A stretch of 64,000 bases of DNA from Polydrusus tereticollis (taxonomy: Eukaryota; Arthropoda; Insecta; Coleoptera; Curculionidae): the NCBI GenBank assembly GCA_963920685.1, contig OY987332.1, forward strand, positions 14,011,657-14,075,656. The letters are read 5' to 3'. The notes below the pieces were generated by a model that searched no databases, was not told the origin of the DNA, and worked only from the letters and a program-made list of their open reading frames with translations. Positions 1 to 10,082 of this stretch are shown here, piece after piece; positions within the stretch are counted from its first letter, which is position 1, and each line of letters begins with the position of its first letter. A program made the translations under genes and the position numbers.

Positions 1-408
1 ATAACTAGGTAGTCATTCTCTTAAATCGGTGAACGGAGAACGGACCATACCTACTTCGCTAATGACTTTACTGTTGTTGCATTATAAAATAGTAATGCCG
101 TCTGTATAATTCTCCTAAATAGCTTCTAATCGAGTTATCTAAAGTTTCAGAACTAAAATATTAAATGGAAACTGAAACTATTAACATCACCATCAAGAAG
201 TTCGGCATCTAGACTACTTATAAATAGTGAAGAGGTGAGAGGTGGGATACCTCTTCACCAACTATAAGAAGTCGAGCTTGTCCCTAAGACCTGTAACACA
301 TTTTGACTCTCATTAGTTTTTAAAAATAGCTGTCGCCAGTGTAGATTTCTATATAACACAGAGTGCCACTATTGCTATTACTTCTATTTTTACTTATTAT
401 TTATACAG

Positions 409-3400
409 AACAAGAAAAATTAGCAGCGAAGCAAGAACTGGAAAGAGTAAAAGCAGCAGCTAGTGCTCGTGTAGTTTCAATAGCGTCCACGAGCACTGCA
501 GCTTCAGGGCCGTCCAGCTCAGATTTTCTGAGTCAAACCGACACGAAAACAACAGACACGGCTGACGATAAAGAAATGCGCTTGAACTACCTCTTGGGTT
601 TGGAAACGGAAATGGAAGAAGAAGCGGATACTGGCTTGGAAGCAGAAGATAAACGGGAAGAGAGTGCATTTAAATATTCGTCGTCGAAGTCGACAAGAGA
701 AGCTCAGAAGTATCTGAGGGTTCATCGCGTGTTCGAGTGTTTTCAGTTTATCATTGCTCACCTGTTGAGTGCCAATGCAGAAAATCCGATTGAATTCATC
801 TTAAATCTTTTGAATAGGTGTCTTTTGTACAGGTAATTTTTCTCAAAAATAATAAAACGTTGTTAATACTTGCTAGAGTCCAGGTAATGAAAGGTCAAGC
901 TATTAATGCCATGGAATATTTGAAAGTCTTGCTTATATTGGTTGAAACGCAACTTTAACATGCGTTTTCAGTAATTAATTTTTGTCCAGACCTAGCTTTA
1001 TTTTAACTTCTTCTTATATTTCCTAACCTGAACTTACCGTGTGTAGTATAGTTTCATTCGAGGTTCAAGTAAGGTAAAAATTAATGACTTGCTTCATTTT
1101 ACTGTAAAAGAATTAGTATTGACAAATGCAATGATATTAAACCTATTTATGTCCTACTGGAATACTATTGTTTCATAATACCATAGTTACCAGACACTTT
1201 AAATGTTATACAGGGTTGGGCAAATGTTCCGGAACGGCTTAATTACAAGCGAACGAAAAGTGATATCGAATCGGGGTTTTGGGCAATCTATAGGACAAAA
1301 ATTTTACTATTTGACTGGTATACCATATGTCAGTAATGTCACCAACTGTCAAGTGTCGACGATATTTTTTTATTTTTTTAAATGGAACACCCTGTATATT
1401 ATCAGATATTCTAGATCTTCAATAAATTACAAATATTTTTCATATAGCATACCATATGATTAAATTCAACTGTTTCGGAAATACGGGCAAATGAATCTAG
1501 AAAGCCCATATTACATTTTGTTTAAAAATCAAGCAACATATTTCTTTTATTATGACATTCCAAATAAAAGTCTTAGTTTCCATGACTCCCAAGTGTCACT
1601 CTGACACATTTCCTATTTAATTTTTATTTATTTGTATTAAGTGAGTTGTGCGAGTTTTTTATTTATCGACTAAACCTCTGATATAACTGATAAAACTATG
1701 GTTCAGCTAACTGAACAAGAACGGATTACTCTGCTTATGATGATAGGATATGGGGATAGACGGAGATCTTTTCAAGAAGCAACCGACCTTTTCAATCAAA
1801 GTTTTCCTGTTCGAGATCCCATTTCTAAATCAACTGCTAATAGAATATTCCATAACTTTGAGCATACGGGTACGGTAAAAAACTTGCCAAAAACAGGTCG
1901 TCCGAAAACTGCTACAAATGACGAGAAATCCCTGGATGTTTTGCTTGCCCTGCAAGAAGAACCACAGACGTCAGTTCCAAAGCTTGCTCTTGCACATGAA
2001 AACAGCGACAAATCAATTAGAAGAATCCTCAAAAAAAATAAAATGTTTCCTTATAAAGTCAGCTTGCTTCAAGAACTATCAGAGGACGATCCTGATAGGC
2101 GTATGCAATTTTGTCAAGAAATAATGGACTACATAGACCTACAACCTAACTTTGTAAGTCGTATTTTATTTTCTGACGTGGCTACATTCTGTCTTAATGG
2201 TTTCGTCAATAGGCACAACTGTCGATACTGGTCAGACCATAATCCCCATTGGATGATTGAGCACCGTACGCAACACCCCCAAAAATTAAATGTGTGGGCA
2301 GGTATAATTGGAAACCATATTATTGGGCCTTTCTTCCTTGATGGAAACTTGACATCTGTTTACTACTTAGATCTGCTTCGAAATAGAATTATACCAAATT
2401 TGATTAATTTATATCATGATCAGGTTAACGATCAAATACTAGCGAATGACATTTGGTTTCAGCAAGATGGGGCGCCAGCTCATTTTGGTATACATGTCAG
2501 AAATTATTTAGATCAAACTTTTCCTGGAAGGTGGATAGGTAGGAGAGGGTCCATTGAATGGCCTCCTAGATCTCCAGATTTAACACCTCTAGATTTCTAC
2601 CTCTGGGGTCATTTAAAGACTGTCGTATATCGTACACAACCTAAGACTTTGGAGGATCTTCAAAACAGAATTTTAGATGCTGTGCATGTTATTTCTCGTG
2701 AACATTTGCAAAACGTGCGTTCTGAATTTTCCGACAGGATTGGACACTGTTAGGTGGCTGAAGGACGACATTTTGAACATTTAATTAAATAACCATTATT
2801 TTATATTATTGTGTTTTAAAGTTATTACCTTGGTTTTGTTTAAATAAAATGTACTACATTCATTTGCCCGTATTTCCGAAACAGTTGAATTTAATCATAT
2901 GGTATGCTATATGAAAAATATTTGTAATTTATTGAAGATCTAGAATATCTGATAATATACAGGGTGTTCCATTTAAAAAAATAAAAAAATATCGTCAACA
3001 CTTGACAGTTGGTGACATTACTGACATATGGTATACCAGTCAAATAGTAAAATTTTTGTCCTATAGATTGCCCAAAACCCCGATTCGATATCACTTTTCG
3101 TTCGCTTGTAATTAAGCCGTTCCGGAACATTTGCCCAACCCTGTATAATACCCTAGTATCGGGAATATTAACTATTACTACGGATATGTTCAACCAACAT
3201 ATTAACTAGCTCTTGGCGGCGGCACTCACCAAATACACCAAACAACAGAGCCACTTTGTATATCAAAAAAGTTACATTGGGAGCTTCACGGATGAATTTC
3301 AGCACATCTTCTCGAGTCAAAATTTTCGATTCCTTCGCTTCATATCCTTTGGATGCTTGCTTTCGATAGTGTAGTATTTTAATATAATTTACAACAGCAA

Positions 3401-5286
3401 TTTTAACATAACAATTCCTGGAAATATCCGAGTAACACCGCCTCGTTGATAATTTTTACATCATTATTTTTCATCCAATACCCAAACCTTTGATATTCCT
3501 TATCATAGGCGTCTTTAGACTTCTTTGGGACAAGATTACCCAAAGCTTTGGCAGCATTCACAGCAATTCTATCCGGAATCAACGGAAAATCCATTATTTT
3601 ATTTGAATTTCAGTTTTGACTTTGACACAGCACAACAATAAACACTTATTACCTTTGTTTATTTAGCAACTATATCGGTAAAAAACATGTCGTGATTTTG
3701 AATTTTCTTTTAATTTAACTTGGAATTATCTGAAGGAGAACATAATAGTACATTATTTAACGAGCGTATAATGAAGGCTATATTACACGAGATTTTAAAA
3801 CACTCGCCTTCGGCTCGTGTTTTAAAATCTCGTGTAATATAGCCATTATATGCGAGTCAAATACTATACTTTATCTACGACTATTCAGTATTCAAGAAGT
3901 TAGAAAATGGATTCAGAGCAACACATTTTATTACAATAGGATTATTATTAATGGTATTTCTTAACTAAAAAATACAATTCAACGATGTTAACCATAATTA
4001 AACAAAATAAAATTGCAGCCCGAATTTCTGGAGGGGTACTTTGGATTTCGTTTTCGTCATCCGAAATCATGATATTTTACTTTGAAATCAACAACAAAAT
4101 GTCACAGCGAAACTTAAATGACTGAGGAAAAAAATGATTCGTTTACTTGTCAATCGGTTGCTATGGTATTAATACCATTCACGCCTGCTTAAACTAGATC
4201 TGGTGCGTTTTTATCGTAATTCAGGTAACTTTGTTTTGTTGGGACCGTGGAATATGAAATCTCATATTCCACGGCTGTGGAATATGAGTAACTATGGTAA
4301 TATGAACCACATTATATATGTACTAACAAACACATTATGCTTCTATTATTAAATAGTCGTAGATAAAATATTGTATTTACCACGGGCATTACTTGATGTC
4401 TATACCCTCGGGCAATATTGTTGTCCTCGGAGCCATAAACATCTTCATAATGCCCTTAATACATAAATAACTACAAGTGATGTTTCGTACGCTAACCAAA
4501 AACCGGAAAACCAAAAACTTATAGGTTTTTCAGGTTCTACTACAATACATTTTTCTTAGAGCTGGTTTAGGAGATCCACCACTTCTCTACGAGAAGAAAC
4601 ATATTAACCAGCTTTTCAATCTGATGGACAGACTACAAACGGGTTTCATTGACTTTCGGGAATATAAGTCTGGAATGAAGACTCTTGGGATTTGCAGTTT
4701 CAACGACAACCCAGATATAAATGCTGAAGGTAGGATCTGTTACTTTAATTTGATTTGGTCAGTTTAAGTTGGTCAATAAATGCTTAATAACGGCTATGAA
4801 AATATCTGCAAAGGAGACCTAAAACATCATGTCTTCGAAGTCCCTAGCTTTAAGGGTATTTTGTCAGTTCCTTGTCGCCCATTTAAGTTGATATATTTTT
4901 AGCGGATCATTTAATCCTTATCGTTTATTTTATTTATTGGTCAACTAAAATCAATCAATCAATGTGGGCCTGAAAATGCGCTGTAAGAAAGATCTGGAAA
5001 TGTACTGGAAGATCCACTGAAACCATTTAAGATTTCTTTATGCTTAATTTCAGATCTTATTTCCAAAGATACATTTATAGAAGAAGCCTATGAAGCGGAG
5101 TTAGCAATTTTTAATGAATTCGTAAAAAAACGGGCGGAACAGGGTAAGAAGAAATCGAAGTTAACGCCATCGCTATTTGTGAGCGGGTCTGTTCCCAGCG
5201 TCAATCCGCCATTTTTTATACCGTCTGAGTTATTGAGGTTCCGCGAAAAAACTACTGATAACTTTGATGGATATATTGAGGGATAA
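409..5286 (+). CDS. EFCAB10-like protein (RIIa/DPY-30-like domain + EF-hand), last three exons
   Basis: Three exons join in frame: 409-832, 4560-4729 and 5054-5286 (stop TAA). Splice sites are visible: acceptor TTTATACAG before 409, donor CAG/GTAATT after 832, acceptor TTCTTAG before 4560, donor GAAG/GTAGG after 4729, acceptor TTTCAG before 5054. The product has a charged low-complexity stretch, then a RIIa/DPY-30-like helix pair (KYLRVHRVFECF...NPIEFILNLLNRCLLYR), then one EF-hand (loop DRLQTGFIDFRE). Loop position 3 is Leu instead of Asp/Asn, so calcium binding may be weak. This order resembles the EFCAB10 family, whose RIIa-type domains dock AKAP-like partners, often in cilia or sperm tails; that role is inference. 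The first exon(s) lie left of the window, because exon 409-832 starts inside a codon. The leucine-rich stretch just upstream of 409 is the intron polypyrimidine tract, not a signal peptide. Intron 1 (3727 nt) is filled with transposons. Confidence 0.7.
1211..3143 (+). mobile_element. Complete DD41D mariner element with 285-bp inverted repeats
   Basis: A 1933-bp element lies between TA dinucleotides at 1209-1210 and 3144-3145. The terminal inverted repeats at 1211-1495 and 2859-3143 are both exactly 285 nt, and I see a single mismatch (near 1357). The outer ends read CAGGGTTGGGC / GCCCAACCCTG. Inside each repeat, about 185 nt from the tip, is a second, inverted mariner-like end (AAATGGAACACCCTGTA at 1380-1396 and its mirror at 2959-2975). 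One intact transposase ORF lies between the repeats. The element sits in intron 1 of the EF-hand gene and interrupts an older tyrosine-recombinase fossil. Near-identical repeats plus an open ORF imply a recent insertion. Confidence 0.92.
1698..2753 (+). CDS. Mariner-family DD41D transposase, apparently intact
   Basis: This 351-residue single-exon ORF begins at the ATG at 1698 and ends at TAG. The N-terminal ~110 residues look like paired helix-turn-helix DNA-binding domains (SKSTANRIFHNFE...GRPKT linker). The catalytic Asp residues are in ILFSDVATF, FQQDGAPAHF and SPDLTPLDFYLWG. The second and third are separated by 41 residues, which defines the DD41D (rosa-like) lineage rather than DD34D mariners. 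The usual Glu after the first Asp (SDEATF) is Val here. Length is normal for the family. The product would cut and paste the element at TA sites. No internal stop is present, so it may be active; activity is inference. Confidence 0.9.
   Translation: MVQLTEQERITLLMMIGYGDRRRSFQEATDLFNQSFPVRDPISKSTANRIFHNFEHTGTVKNLPKTGRPKTATNDEKSLDVLLALQEEPQTSVPKLALAHENSDKSIRRILKKNKMFPYKVSLLQELSEDDPDRRMQFCQEIMDYIDLQPNFVSRILFSDVATFCLNGFVNRHNCRYWSDHNPHWMIEHRTQHPQKLNVWAGIIGNHIIGPFFLDGNLTSVYYLDLLRNRIIPNLINLYHDQVNDQILANDIWFQQDGAPAHFGIHVRNYLDQTFPGRWIGRRGSIEWPPRSPDLTPLDFYLWGHLKTVVYRTQPKTLEDLQNRILDAVHVISREHLQNVRSEFSDRIGHC
3146..3594 (-). pseudogene. Crypton-like tyrosine recombinase fossil, split by the mariner
   Basis: On the minus strand from 3594, an N-terminal SAM-like segment (MDFPLIPDRIAVNAAKALG...) runs to a stop at 3403. 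After a gap, a core segment follows (GYEAKESKILT...FGECRRQEL), which holds the first catalytic Arg. A frameshift precedes VVIVNIPDTR, and the mariner end at 3144 then cuts the gene. The continuation appears on the far side of the mariner at about 1085-1208 (TFKVSGNYGIMKQ, then a stop). The C-terminal H-x-x-R and Tyr motifs were not found. It is a paralogue of the recombinases at 21609, 23432 and 34530. A hairpin lies 180 bp upstream (3776-3844). Several lesions show it is dead. Confidence 0.75.
3776..3844. repeat. Perfect 28-bp-arm hairpin with CTCG...CTCG apex
   Basis: The arms 3776-3803 and 3817-3844 are perfect inverted repeats. The apex is CTCGCCTTCGGCTCG, with CTCG occurring twice in direct orientation (3803-3806 and 3814-3817). 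It lies 180 bp upstream of the recombinase fossil start at 3594. The same architecture recurs at 21897, 23281, 34193 and 58142. Confidence 0.85.
3863..4377. repeat. Inverted-repeat (MITE-like) unit
   Basis: The ~27-nt segments at 3863-3889 (reading ATACTTTATCTACGACTATT) and 4351-4377 are inverted copies with few mismatches. They enclose about 460 bp of non-coding sequence. No coding capacity is visible. Confidence 0.6.
4245..4288. repeat. Palindrome, three copies of CCGTGGAATATGA
   Basis: CCGTGGAATATGA (4245-4257) and its perfect reverse complement (4262-4274) are separated by 4 nt. A third partial copy (GTGGAATATGAG, 4277-4288) follows directly. Confidence 0.75.
4384..4455. repeat. Imperfect hairpin with CTCG...CTCG loop
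   Basis: The outer arms GGGCATTA (4384-4391) and TAATGCCC (4448-4455) pair perfectly, with weaker pairing inside. The loop holds CTCG at 4407-4410 and 4426-4429, 15 nt apart. It is in the intron just before exon 4560-4729. Confidence 0.6.
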
Positions 5287-5334
5287 GGAGGGTACCTACA
5301 TAAGATTAATATTGTTGTTTTGCTATAATATATT

Positions 5335-5340
5335 AATAAA
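5335..5340 (+). promoter_or_regulatory. Polyadenylation signal AATAAA of the EF-hand gene
   Basis: A canonical AATAAA lies 49 nt after the stop codon at 5284-5286, in the sense orientation. This supports 5054-5286 as the terminal coding exon. Confidence 0.55.
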
Positions 5341-6055
5341 AATTTACAGTGTTCTATTTATGTTAAAATAAGTCAAGAATTAGCGGAATTGAAAAACTTG
5401 TTTTAGGACATAGTTTAGTATAGTCTTATATGAACTTTCTTTTCTTTTATCAACGTGGGTATACTTACAGCCTCACACCAAAATTATTAAAAGAAAAGCA
5501 AAGTACAACAAAGAAAAAACAATTTACAAATCAATCAGTTTAATTTATCTTACCGCACTATCAGTGCTATTGTAAAAGAATTCTCTAAAAACCCAGTAAA
5601 AGCGTATAATGGGCAAACCATAACCAATCTCTTAAGGATATCTAATTAGTGACAGATGTATGATACACCGTACAATTTTCTTAATTGCGTTAGTGCGTAG
5701 AAAATATTTCACTTTAAATGAAGAGGTTTAAAATAAGACCGTCATGGTATTTCCTCTTCCCTTTTATTATAAAGCAAAAATGCGATTGTTGCCATAGACG
5801 TATTAAGAATATTATTTCAAAATGGTAAACAAAAGCGAAAAATCATGTCATAAATTTATTTGAAATTTTAACCCAAGAAATTTTAATATTTAATTAAAAA
5901 AAATTGTCGATAATCTCATAACTGGAAAACACCATGCTCCATTATCTTTTAAATTCTTTCTAATGAGTAATATGAACCATACCATGCAGAGCTCCAGACA
6001 GAAAATCTGGTTTGTTGTTTATCCACACCGTTCCATCCTGAATGCTTCTCTGAAA
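5341..6055. other. AT-rich intergenic stretch
   Basis: I see no ORF, splice-supported exon or repeat structure here beyond simple AT-rich sequence after the polyadenylation signal of the EF-hand gene. Confidence 0.5.
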
Positions 6056-6059
6056 GGGT

Positions 6060-7136
6060 GTCTCGTAAACAAATTTTGGTGTTGCGGTCTGATCTCATCT
6101 CCACCTCCGGCACATGTGCTACTTCTTCTATAAGTTGTGACCTACCTTTTCTCTTCTGGAAGTCGGCAATGTCATCTGAAGGCGGTGGAGGTCCATACTC
6201 ATCTTCTCCTGTATCGTTAAATGAAGAGGAAGGAGTTCAAGAAGGCGCTCCATCGCTGTAGAACGGGTTGATTTCATTGCCCCTGTTATACCTAAGCAAG
6301 CCAGTCTCTGAATACTTTCTAGCTTCAGCATAGAGGTCTTTTGCAGAACTTCTTGCCACACGAATGCATAAGTTATTGAGGGTATCACCACTTTGGTGTC
6401 TATCCAGTGCACCATCTTTTCGTATATTCTTCTTGTTGCTGCAAGAGTAATTTCAGATTTACGGATAATTTTTTCCATGTGGCTTTTCCAAGTAAGCCTA
6501 GAGTCCAGGATGACTCCCAGATATTTTACTTTCTCAGTCAGTTACAACGTTTCTCCTTGGAGGATAAGGGGTTCCAATACCTCTTTTATCCTTCGCTTTG
6601 TGAAGGTGCCTATTTTTCACCACTTTTAGGGCCCCTGCATTCCATCTCTTACAGTGGTGTTAAACCTTCCTAGTGTCGTAATGACCAGATCATCAAGATT
6701 AAGTGAGTTCTCTCAGAAGGCCATCCATGATAAGGTTCTAGAGCAGGAGAGAGAGAAATCCTTCCTGCGTGCACCCCCTGTCACCAGAACCGCCTGAATC
6801 TCGCCCAGAAGACAGGTGGACACAACCCCGACCCTAATGTGATGCATGTGATCTATCCATCTGCAGCAGGTTTCTTCCAGTCCTATGTTTTTGCTTTTTC
6901 TTGTAATAGAGGCAAATGAAGTGTTATCAAACGCTCCCTTAATGTCCAGGAATGCTCCGAACATTACCTTGCCATTTTCCAACGTTCTCTCTGTCTACTA
7001 GGTGATGAAGTGCTATTTCTGTTGATCTTCCTGTCCTGTAGCCATGCTGGTCTTGATGTAATGATCCATCGCCCATCACATCATCCCTTATATGTATATC
7101 AAACAGTTTTTCTAGCGTTTTCAGCGCAAATAACAT
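6060..7136 (-). pseudogene. Decayed jockey/I-like non-LTR reverse transcriptase
   Basis: Read on the minus strand, fragments fall in the expected order. 7136-6939 has the RT start (HGYRTGRSTEIALHHLV). 6982-6713 has the palm (FGAFLDIKGAFDNTSF). About 6710-6480 has thumb-type sequence (LTEKVKYLGVILDSRLTWKS). 6478-6128 has the post-RT region (LACLGITGAMKSTRSTA). Several frameshifts and stops separate the pieces, and the FADD/YADD box is not recognisable. 5' sequence (endonuclease) is absent. The clade is inferred from these phrases only. Confidence 0.75.
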
Positions 7137-7139
7137 TAG

Positions 7140-7860
7140 ACTGAAGGCCGAAATGGCGGTCGAATAGTTTAAGCATATTTTGGTATGAACACTACCTTGG
7201 TCAGTTGCATTAAAAATTTTAAACTTTTAATCTATTTTACTTTAGATATAATTCTAATGTAATGTCATCATGTCATAAACATCGTACCTGTCAGTGACAT
7301 TCGCCGATGCTTCTGTTATAAAGCTTCAAAACCGTGTTTTTAAATTACGCCAATTATAGATTTAATTTTTTTTTTAAATAATTGCTAAGCAAAGCACGTC
7401 AAAATTTCGCGTCAATTGATACGTCACCCTGTATAATTACTAATTTTGATTATACTTATAGCCAGAATTTAGAGGCAACCTTTTTTTAAATATTTAATTA
7501 CCTGGTTGATCTGGTTCTAATAAAAAATAATTAATCGTGCGCGCAGACAAAACGTTTCCTAGATATATAATACTGTGTGTCTCTAAAGTAATTGGATTGA
7601 TGTTCAGCCACGAGATTTTCATTAAATTCATGGTTAAATTTGTACCTAACCTAATAAATCATGTGAATTGATTAACCGGCGTGACAGAATCCGACTATAA
7701 TAGGTCAGTTGCTGACAGTCGCTGTGTAAAGGGATTAAACGTAAAAGCCAAATCTGGCTACCTTAAAAAACTAGCAGTACAGTCAATGTCAATGTGGTCT
7801 TTCTTTCATATCCTGAAAGTTAATTGCTGAAATTTATGCTTAAATGTTAGATACGACTAT
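7140..7860. other. Non-coding AT-rich stretch with an orphan mariner end
   Basis: The only feature seen is a mariner-like terminus, CACCCTGTATAA, near 7422-7433. It is preceded by TACGTC and has no partner end nearby. No gene is supported. Confidence 0.4.
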
Positions 7861-7929
7861 GGACCCTCCTATAATTCATGCGATAGAAAATCGAAGCAAC
7901 GTTAATGGAGATCTTGCTTTAGATGAACA

Positions 7930-8105
7930 TCTGTCACATTTCCAGCAAGACGGAGCACAATTACATACGTCGAGTATGGGAGTAGTTTGATTATCATTAT
8001 TCAGAGCAGTGGACTGGTAGAAGAGAACCTACTGAATGGTCACCTAGGTCACCAGATCTGGCAACACTCGATTTCTTTCTGAGGAGTAACTTTAAATTCA
8101 TTGTA
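7930..8105 (+). pseudogene. Mariner DD41D transposase fragment
   Basis: The frame FQQDGAQLHTSS (second catalytic Asp) is followed after frameshifts by TEWSPRSPDLATLDFFL (third catalytic Asp). It is only the C-terminal catalytic part, with multiple stops. No flanking terminal repeats were recognised. Confidence 0.65.
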
Positions 8106-8199
8106 TAGAAGATCCAACGGCATAATAAAACCACGTTTCCATTTCGATCATTGCAGAATTGATAAGGCTGACAACTTGTTTATTTATACTATAACTAAG

Positions 8200-9160
8200 T
8201 GACTTTTGTCTTTCAAATTAGACTAATAAAATATTCAACTGGTACTTGCATGAAATTGTGACATTATCAGTTATCATTTTATTTAAAAAAGTTAAAGGTA
8301 ACCACAATATACCTAATCACCTTACGTACTTATTTTATTATGGTGTATTTTATTTTACCTTCGTGTTATGCCTAAATAAGTTTCAAGTTCAGGCCCATTT
8401 CCTGTGTTTTTTCTCTCGCGGTGTATTAATAAATGTATTAAGAGCTAAATTTTACCAGTTTGGACAAATTAAACAAACATCTGTAATCTATATATTTATA
8501 GAAGAAATTTACCGTTACTACATAATTAACGTTAAAAAAATGTCGGTCATCAGACGTATTTAAGGCATTGGGTTTTAATTTTTGATTGACTGAAACTCGT
8601 ATCTCTTGCCTCTTTCATTCTTGTTTGCAGTGAGAGACTGGAGGAAACTTAGCATCACATAAACCGTTGTCGTTACGATAAGTATAATTACTTGTTACTG
8701 CTGTCTAATAATGATGTAAATACAGTAATTCCTAAGCCGATTAGTTTCTCTAACTTTGGTAAAATTGGATTGCAAACTTTGGAAAATTTTATATTGCGTA
8801 TTATTGGTATATTAAGAGGCATTTTAAGAACAACTAACCTGAACTAACCTTTAAAGGAATCAGAAAGCGTAATATTAGACTCATACCAAAACAAATTTGT
8901 CTTACAAAGTAGTCATTAACATAAAAACTACAATTTTAAAATCTTCATCATAGAATCTATTTTAGGCTATATCTAATCATATGTTTTAAAGAGAAAAAGA
9001 AATACGATTACAGTCAATATCTATCAATGTGCAAATATCATAAGATTAAAAAGAAATACCTGAAAGTATGCCGTAGAATCTATCACGCATGTTTTGAATA
9101 AGTATTACTCTTATTAAAGGTCAATGGAGAGACTAACGAACTGCAGGAAGACATGGTCAA
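8200..9160. other. AT-rich stretch, nothing recognised
   Basis: A 105-codon open frame at 8246-8563 has phenylalanine/tyrosine/isoleucine-rich composition typical of chance translation of AT-rich DNA. It has no recognisable motif. No repeat structure was seen. Confidence 0.4.
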
Positions 9161-9164
9161 TTTT

Positions 9165-9535
9165 ATCAGTGAATTTTGACAGGATAACACCAAAACCATC
9201 CCATAAACTCCTCCAGAAAAGCTGCAGCAGTTTTTTGTGATCTGACAAAAGCACTTGACTGTGTTAATCACAGAATACTGCTGCAAAAACTTCAAATCTA
9301 CGGCTTTTGAGGTGCATCCTTTCACTGGATCAAACCACATCTCCCGCAAAGGACGCAAGTAGTCTAAATCCCGGGAATATCGTCTAACTTGAGCGTGCTT
9401 GACTGTGTTGTTCCTCAGGGATCTGTTTTAGGACTATTTTGGTCCTTCTTTATGTTAATATTTTACCAAATCTTAATATTCGGGGTCAATTTACCATGTT
9501 CGCCTATGACCCGACCACTCTGTGACATGGTACCA
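9165..9535 (+). pseudogene. Non-LTR reverse transcriptase fragment
   Basis: The plus-strand reading gives AAAVFCDLTKALDCVNHRIL, the RT palm motif with its catalytic-type Asp. It then shifts to LDCVVPQGSVLG (the VPQGS motif) and to a degraded FADD-like region (MFAYDPTTL in another frame). Stops and frameshifts occur throughout. It belongs to the jockey/CR1-like group by motif wording, and both ends are truncated. Confidence 0.65.
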
Positions 9536-9539
9536 CCGT

Positions 9540-10075
9540 AGATTATTTGCTTGTTCTTTTGAAGCAATAAAATATATTCTTTTATTGATTCGTTTTAAAT
9601 TTTCTATGTACTTATATTCTACAGGATTTTTTGTGTGATTTTTTGATTCATCCGCCCTTTTTTGAAGTAAAAAGGGAAGAATGTGGTGCTATAATATATC
9701 CATGATCCTATCTTAAAGTTGCTTCATTTTGAATGTCTGAAATTCTTCCATCAGAGCTATTTTTAATCTTATTGCATACGGGCTTTATTAACTGTAAATT
9801 TTAATTCAGAATTTGATTATAGGCTTCCTTTAATGGCCTTTAATCATTATTTTGATAAAGTGCTTCAGATTCAAGTAATATGCTTTCAAATCTTCATCTG
9901 GATAGTCATCTTTTGGAGGAGGCTCTGACCTCGAGGATGTTATTAGGTTCCACAAACCTTTTGTTCCAGTTATTCATTTACCATTTATAAGTATGAATAT
10001 TTATAAATTCTTTCCCAATCTTACATTGAATTGATTTATGACTTAATTTCGTTCATACGTTGTTAAGCATTCACT
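9540..10075. other. AT-rich stretch, nothing recognised
   Basis: I see no open frame with motifs, no inverted repeat and no RNA gene between the RT fragment and the mariner at 10083. Confidence 0.4.
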
Positions 10076-10082
10076 ACTTTTT

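Noticed and set aside
363..408. Leucine-rich start of the frame at 363 as a signal peptide
   Set aside because: It starts at GTG, is the polypyrimidine tract before a TTTATACAG acceptor, and the exon begins at 409.
1203..1463. 86-codon frame, and its 100-codon mirror at 2891-3193
   Set aside because: They are the two terminal inverted repeats of the mariner read as protein; identical sequence at both ends explains the open frame.
8246..8563. 105-codon plus-strand frame
   Set aside because: Phe/Tyr/Ile-rich chance translation of AT-rich DNA, with no motif, homology or gene context.
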